DNA from: Aselliscus stoliczkanus
Lineage: Eukaryota > Chordata > Mammalia > Chiroptera > Hipposideridae
Direction: 5' to 3'
DNA: 64,000 nt
Assembly (NCBI GenBank): GCA_033961575.1
Contig: CM066736.1
Location: forward strand, 7,659,501 to 7,723,500
A model generated the notes under the pieces. It was not told the origin of the DNA. It saw nothing but the letters and a program-made list of their open reading frames with translations, and searched no databases. Of the stretch, positions 44,533 through 64,000 are shown piece by piece. Position numbers and translations under genes: made by a program. Position 1 is the stretch's first letter. Each line of letters begins with the position of its first letter.

Positions 44533-44933
44533 GGGCCGGCCTAGTGGTTCAGTCGGTTAAGAGCGTGAGCTCTGAACAACAGGGTTGCCAATTCGATGCC
44601 CACATGGGTCAGTGAGCTGCACCTGAGCTGAGCTGCCACTGAGCTGCCAACAGGTGGCAGGATGGCTCAGCTGGTGGGAGCACATGCTCCTAACAACAAG
44701 GTTGCCTGTTCGACTCCCGCATGGGATGGTGGGCTATGCCCACCCGCAACTAAGATTGAACAAGGCAGCTTGAGCTGAGTGGCCTACAGTTGGCCGGATG
44801 GCGACTGGGCTTGGAGCTGAGCTAGCTGCGCCCTCCACTGAGAGCTGCGCCCTCAACTAAGATTGAAGGACAACAACTTGTCTGTTTCCCTTTCTCCAAT
44901 TCCCCAATTGAATCTTTAAAAAAAAACACCCAC
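44533..44933 (+). mobile_element. Compound SINE (type C), full length about 400 bp
   Basis: A head GGGCCGGCCTAGTGGTTCAG and a second tRNA-like unit (GGCAGGATGGCTCAGCTGGT ... CCTGTTCGACTCCCGCATGG). The body with 'gcgccctcaactaagattgaa' ends 'ccccaattgaatctttaaaa'. ATTTCTGTATTGTA flanks it. It resembles rhinolophoid-bat SINEs as I remember them. Confidence 0.92.
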
Positions 44934-45339
44934 ATTTCTGTATTGTAAATTTGTTAACAGTATGTTCTCGGTTATATTTAATATTCTTTTTTTTTTTTTT
45001 TTAATTTGTGAGGGAAGAGGAGTTCAGCAAATCCATATAGGCAGCAAGTGAAATAACTGGGACCCAGACCTGTGTCTCAGCCTCTCACTCGTCCACTGCA
45101 AAAAGCGAAGTGCTCAAATATGGGCAGATCCTTGTAGATGTCTTGCAGGAGGGCATTGTAATAGCAACAAGAATAACGAATAAGTATTCATAGCTCATGA
45201 CACGATAACAAATGACATTCATTTCTTAATATATTAGGTGTATTAGTCATGTGGATACAGTACTATTCATGCACATATTATTAACATGTGTCATGGGCAG
45301 GCGCTGGGCCTAGACCAGGATCGGCCCCTCATTCCAGAT

Positions 45340-46420
45340 GTTTAGGAGCTGGACTTCTAGGGACACGCCCCCCGGAGAGCTTCTGAGGAGCCAATTGGCG
45401 AGCAGAAGGCGGGGCTCTTGGAGCGACAGAGGCGCTATCCAATGGGATGACATCCGGATCGCCCCTGGCCAATGGGCGTGCTCGTTCGCGACGGTCGGAA
45501 GTGGTGAGGCGACTCTAGGGGCTGTTGTTCAGTGCGGGGGGCTGATCGAGGGGGCTCGGTGTCTGTGGCTGGCTGCTCTGCTCGACGTCCTTCTTCTCGT
45601 CCCCGGTGAGTGCAGCGGCGGCACGTGCCTGGGGAGCCTGCAGCGGCCTCTAATTCGGGGACAGGCTGGTGCCCTGAGGGCGGGGCGGAGGCCCGGGGGT
45701 CGCGGCCGCGAGCGGAACGGTGCCTGTGCCGCGGCGTCTCCTCCGGGCAGCGGGGCAGGCCGCGCTGTCTGCTCTGGGACCCGGCGGCCCCTCCCGGGCC
45801 CCTGGCGGCTGGCGAGCGCCTGGAGGCCCCCGCGCCCGAGGCGTAGCCGGGCTGCAGCTTCCAGCCGCCGGCGTCAGGGGTCGCGGGCTGTCGGCCGACA
45901 GCTCCGAGTTCGAGTCCCGACTCTGACCAGCTGGGGGGCGGGTAACGGTCTTCCCGGCCCTTCTGCTTTCGCCGTCCCTAAAACGGGGCTGCTGGCGTCC
46001 ACCTGGTAGGGGGAAGCGATCGCCGTGGAGCGCGTTTGGCAAACAATAAAGCGGACAGTGGATGGTAGCCGCTGCCGTTGGCGAAGCCGTGCGGACCGCC
46101 CTGCGGGCGGGGCGCTGGGGTCGCCTCCTGGGTCTGCGCCCCGGGCAGGAGGGGCTGCCAACGTGGGAGACTTGCTGCACCGAAGCGCTTCTGTGCGCCC
46201 TGCCATGCACGGCTCTCGGCCGCTGAAATCTTGGCAGGTTGTCTGCGTGAAGAATGGAGGCCAGAGAGGCTCAATCACGGACCCACTGAGCGGCCGAGCC
46301 CCGCCTTCCGTCCCCGGCGCCCTCGCAGCGGGAGAGCCCGGGGCGCCCGCGTCCGAGCCTCTGGCCTGGGCTCCGCGGGCTGCACTCGAGCCGCCCCGCC
46401 AAGCGCACCTGTGCTTCCCC
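45340..46420 (+). promoter_or_regulatory. TRAFD1: CpG island and promoter of TRAFD1
   Basis: GC- and CpG-rich from about 45.34 to 46.4 kb. CCAAT motifs lie at 45391-45395, 45439-45443 and 45469-45473, with a consensus ETS site CGGAAGTG at 45496-45503. No TATA box is visible. I found no clear interferon-response element in the island itself. The long open frames on both strands here are by-products of GC richness. Confidence 0.85.
45520..45605 (+). other. TRAFD1: TRAFD1 exon 1 (non-coding, start approximate)
   Basis: The donor is GTCCCCG|GTGAGT with the exon ending at 45605. The start is a guess about 20 bp downstream of the ETS motif. No ATG in the frame of exon 2 is needed, because exon 2 carries its own start. 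Confidence 0.6.
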
Positions 46421-46891
46421 CCTGGAAGGAACGTGATGTCCTTCCAAAGCCAGGGGCTTCCTATCCCTAGTTTGCATTTTAGATCATGCCCCTCCCTCGT
46501 GTACCCCTCCTGTGGTTTATTAGGGAGTTTGGAATATAATCCAACATCCTTTCTGCCCAGCATGACGAGGCTTCTTGATGAGTGATTCCCTTTTCCGTTA
46601 CGCGCCTTCGGATCTCTGTTTGCAGTCTCCTTCATCGCCTTGTAGGCTCGCTCCCTGCATAGGTCTCCCCACCCCCACCCGCTGTCCTACTTGCTCTGTG
46701 CATGGCTGGCTCTTGCAAACTTCAGGTCCTGGTTTAACATGTCATCGCCTAAGAATGTTCTTTTCCTCACCCACCACCCTTCATCGAAAGTAGATTCCCT
46801 CCACTCCCCGTCTTCGTTTGTTTATGTACTTTTCTATCAACATGCTCGCCTTATATGTATGTCTTTGCTTATTTTTCTTTCTTACTAAATT

Positions 46892-47013
46892 TTATTTTAT
46901 TTTATTTTTATTTTTTTTTGAGAGCAGTGTCACTGGCCCTCATAGGTGGGACCCCAACCAGGGCCGCTGGCTTCCCAGGCCAGCGCTTAACCATCACGCC
47001 ACTCGGCCGGCCC
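46892..47013 (-). mobile_element. Short tRNA-derived SINE (type A)
   Basis: Minus orientation. TTACTAA lies on both sides. Confidence 0.92.
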
Positions 47014-47149
47014 TTTTTTTTTTTTTACTAAGTTGATCTGTTGAATCAGACACTTTATTTCTTTAATTTGTAAAGTCTTCTTAGTGCCAGGGTACTGTGT
47101 GTGGCACTAAAGTCTTAATAAACATGTTGAGTGGATGAATGAATACGTG

Positions 47150-47261
47150 TTTTTTTTTATTTTTTTGAGGGCAGTGTCACTGGCCCTCATACATGGGACC
47201 CGAACCGGGGCCGCTGGCTTCCCAAACCAGCGCTTAACTACCGCTGACACTCGGACGGCCC
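47150..47261 (-). mobile_element. Short tRNA-derived SINE (type A)
   Basis: Minus orientation. TGAATAC(G/A) with a T-run repeats on both sides. Confidence 0.92.
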
Positions 47262-47429
47262 TGAATACATTTTTTGAAAAGTTTGGTAATGTCAAAATCA
47301 TTCAAGGGCCCTATTAGGGGGCAGTTTTTAAAGACCTTTGCGCTCCATGGAAAGGAAGAATCTAAAGTAAATAATTGGTAAGAAAGTTGCCAGCACTTTG
47401 CTTTCTGCATTGATATCTTGTTTAAAAAG

Positions 47430-47960
47430 AAGGAAAATCTTTACCTTGGAGAAACCTGGCCCATACTGTTTTCACTAAGTGATCAAAGTTAGCATCACCT
47501 GGAATAATAAGCCTGTTGACATATGCTTTCTGATATGCACCAAGATGAATGCAACATCACTTCTGTGGCATTCTTGCTGAATACGTATTAATCATGAGAA
47601 GACGTCAAACAAACCCAAGTGGAAGAACATTCTACAAAATAACTAGCCAGTACACTTAACAAGGTTATGAAAGATGAAGACAGACTGAAGAAATATCCCA
47701 GATCAAAGAAGATTAAGGAGAAATAACTAAATGCAGTATGTGACTCTGGATTTGATCCTGAACCATTAGTGGGATGATTTGTGAAATTTAGATCTATAGA
47801 TTAGATACTAGTACTAATGTTAAGTTTTCTCTACATTTGATAACCTTACTATGGTTATTTATGATGTTTTGAGTAAGGAGTATATAGGAGTTCTTTGTGC
47901 TGTTTTTGCAAGTCATATTATTTTAAAATGGAAATTAAAAAACAAGGTAAAACCCATGTG
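47430..47960 (+). mobile_element. Old interspersed repeat, copy 2 (L1 3'-like)
   Basis: 'acattctacaaaataactagc', 'gattaaggagaaataactaaa' and 'atgttttgagtaaggagtata' follow the word order of the copy at 24,950. Confidence 0.55.
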
Positions 47961-48111
47961 TTGGGTCTTAAATAAATTGCTTTAAATGCACTGGTTTCGG
48001 TGACATTTTCTGTGCTCTAGTTTTTTGTTTTCTTTTGCTTGTCATTCTTAAAGCAGAAGTGAAATTGAAAGTTATCTCTTCTTTCTCTATAGTTTTCAGG
48101 AAGAGCTAAAG

Positions 48112-63568
<15,457 letters not shown>

Positions 63569-64000
63569 GTAAGAGTCCCGCTTCAGCCCATGCTGAGGCT
63601 CCGTGAGTGAACCTGAGGTTTTCGGAGCTGAGAAAGCTGCGTCTGCCTTCAAGTTGCATGCATAGGTTTTGTGAGCTGTTGAGGTTTATAATACCTCAGG
63701 CCTTCAGACTTCCTCTACCTTCTGACATCTGAAACCAGCATGTCACTAGGTGAGGACCAAGGAGCCAGGATTCCATTAAACAGGAATGGAGGACTTGCCG
63801 GAGCGGTTGAGAGCTCCCTTGAGGTCACCAGCACATTCTGCTTTGACCAGGGTTTTCCTGTCGTGGTGGCATCTGAGGCCTGCATCCCAGGAGACCTGGG
63901 GATCTAGTTCTGGCTCTGCCCTTATGGTTGACTTTGGCTAGGTCCCGTCCCCTCACTGGGGACATCTGTAAATGAAGGACTTGGACTAGACAATCTGAAG
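63569..64000 (+). other. TRAFD1 intron 8 (partial)
   Basis: Intronic sequence to the right edge. No further exon seen. The end ('gccttatggttgactttggct') is MIR-like. Confidence 0.55.

Larger units (their letters stand above)
45606..48092 (+). other. TRAFD1 intron 1
   Basis: The CpG-rich first 800 bp is followed by unremarkable sequence, two type A SINEs, and an old repeat at 47,430-47,960. Confidence 0.7.

Noticed and set aside
22213..45300. A hidden protein-coding gene between NAA25 and TRAFD1
   Set aside because: I found no run of frames joined by consistent splice sites and no recognisable protein. The longest frames fall in repeats.
45338..46635. Open frames of 130-253 codons over the TRAFD1 CpG island
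   Set aside because: Same reason: GC-rich sequence with few stops, frames on both strands, and no protein family recognised. They cross the exon 1 donor.

Overview
This is a mammalian chromosome segment, almost certainly from a bat. It has spliced genes with GT-AG introns, CpG-island promoters, old MIR, L2, L1 and hAT fragments, and about 35 tRNA-derived SINEs. The SINE heads (starting GGGCCGGCC or GGGGCGGCC) and the shared '...CCCCAATAAAATCTTTAAA' tail resemble the VES and rhinolophoid SINEs of bats as I remember them. A rhinolophoid bat is my best guess. A colugo or another laurasiatherian is not excluded without a repeat library.

Left part (1-22.2 kb, minus strand): the 5' portion of NAA25, the auxiliary TPR subunit of the NatB N-terminal acetyltransferase. 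Ten coding exons join in frame (1,036 nt, residues 1 to about 345) from a CpG-island promoter near 22.2 kb down to 334. The remaining exons lie beyond the left edge. The introns hold SINEs, a 246-bp mariner-type MITE and an RPS24 processed pseudogene that carries a SINE in its A-tail.

Middle (22.2-45.3 kb): intergenic, with no gene I can support. It contains old L1, MIR and hAT pieces, many SINEs, a retrocopied 3' UTR, and an LTR cluster at 40.9-43.1 kb. In that cluster, two oppositely oriented LTRs of one family flank an inverted copy of about 155 bp from the TRAFD1 promoter.

Right part (45.3-64 kb, plus strand): TRAFD1 (FLN29), a TRAF-type zinc-finger protein known as an interferon-induced brake on innate immune signalling. 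It has a CpG-island promoter with three CCAAT motifs and an ETS motif, a non-coding exon 1, and seven coding exons (1,155 nt, residues 1-385) up to 63,568. The last exons lie beyond the right edge. Intron 2 holds an antisense YIPF5 processed pseudogene. NAA25 and TRAFD1 are divergently transcribed about 23 kb apart, in the same order as in human chromosome 12q24.

The two genes do not act in one pathway. I found no novel multi-gene system. The best leads are the inverted promoter copy between opposing LTRs, an interferon-response-like motif in a nearby LTR, SINE insertions very close to splice sites, and the modular SINE families. Exon boundaries are deduced from reading frame, splice sites and remembered human proteins. 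Repeat edges are approximate unless target-site duplications are quoted.
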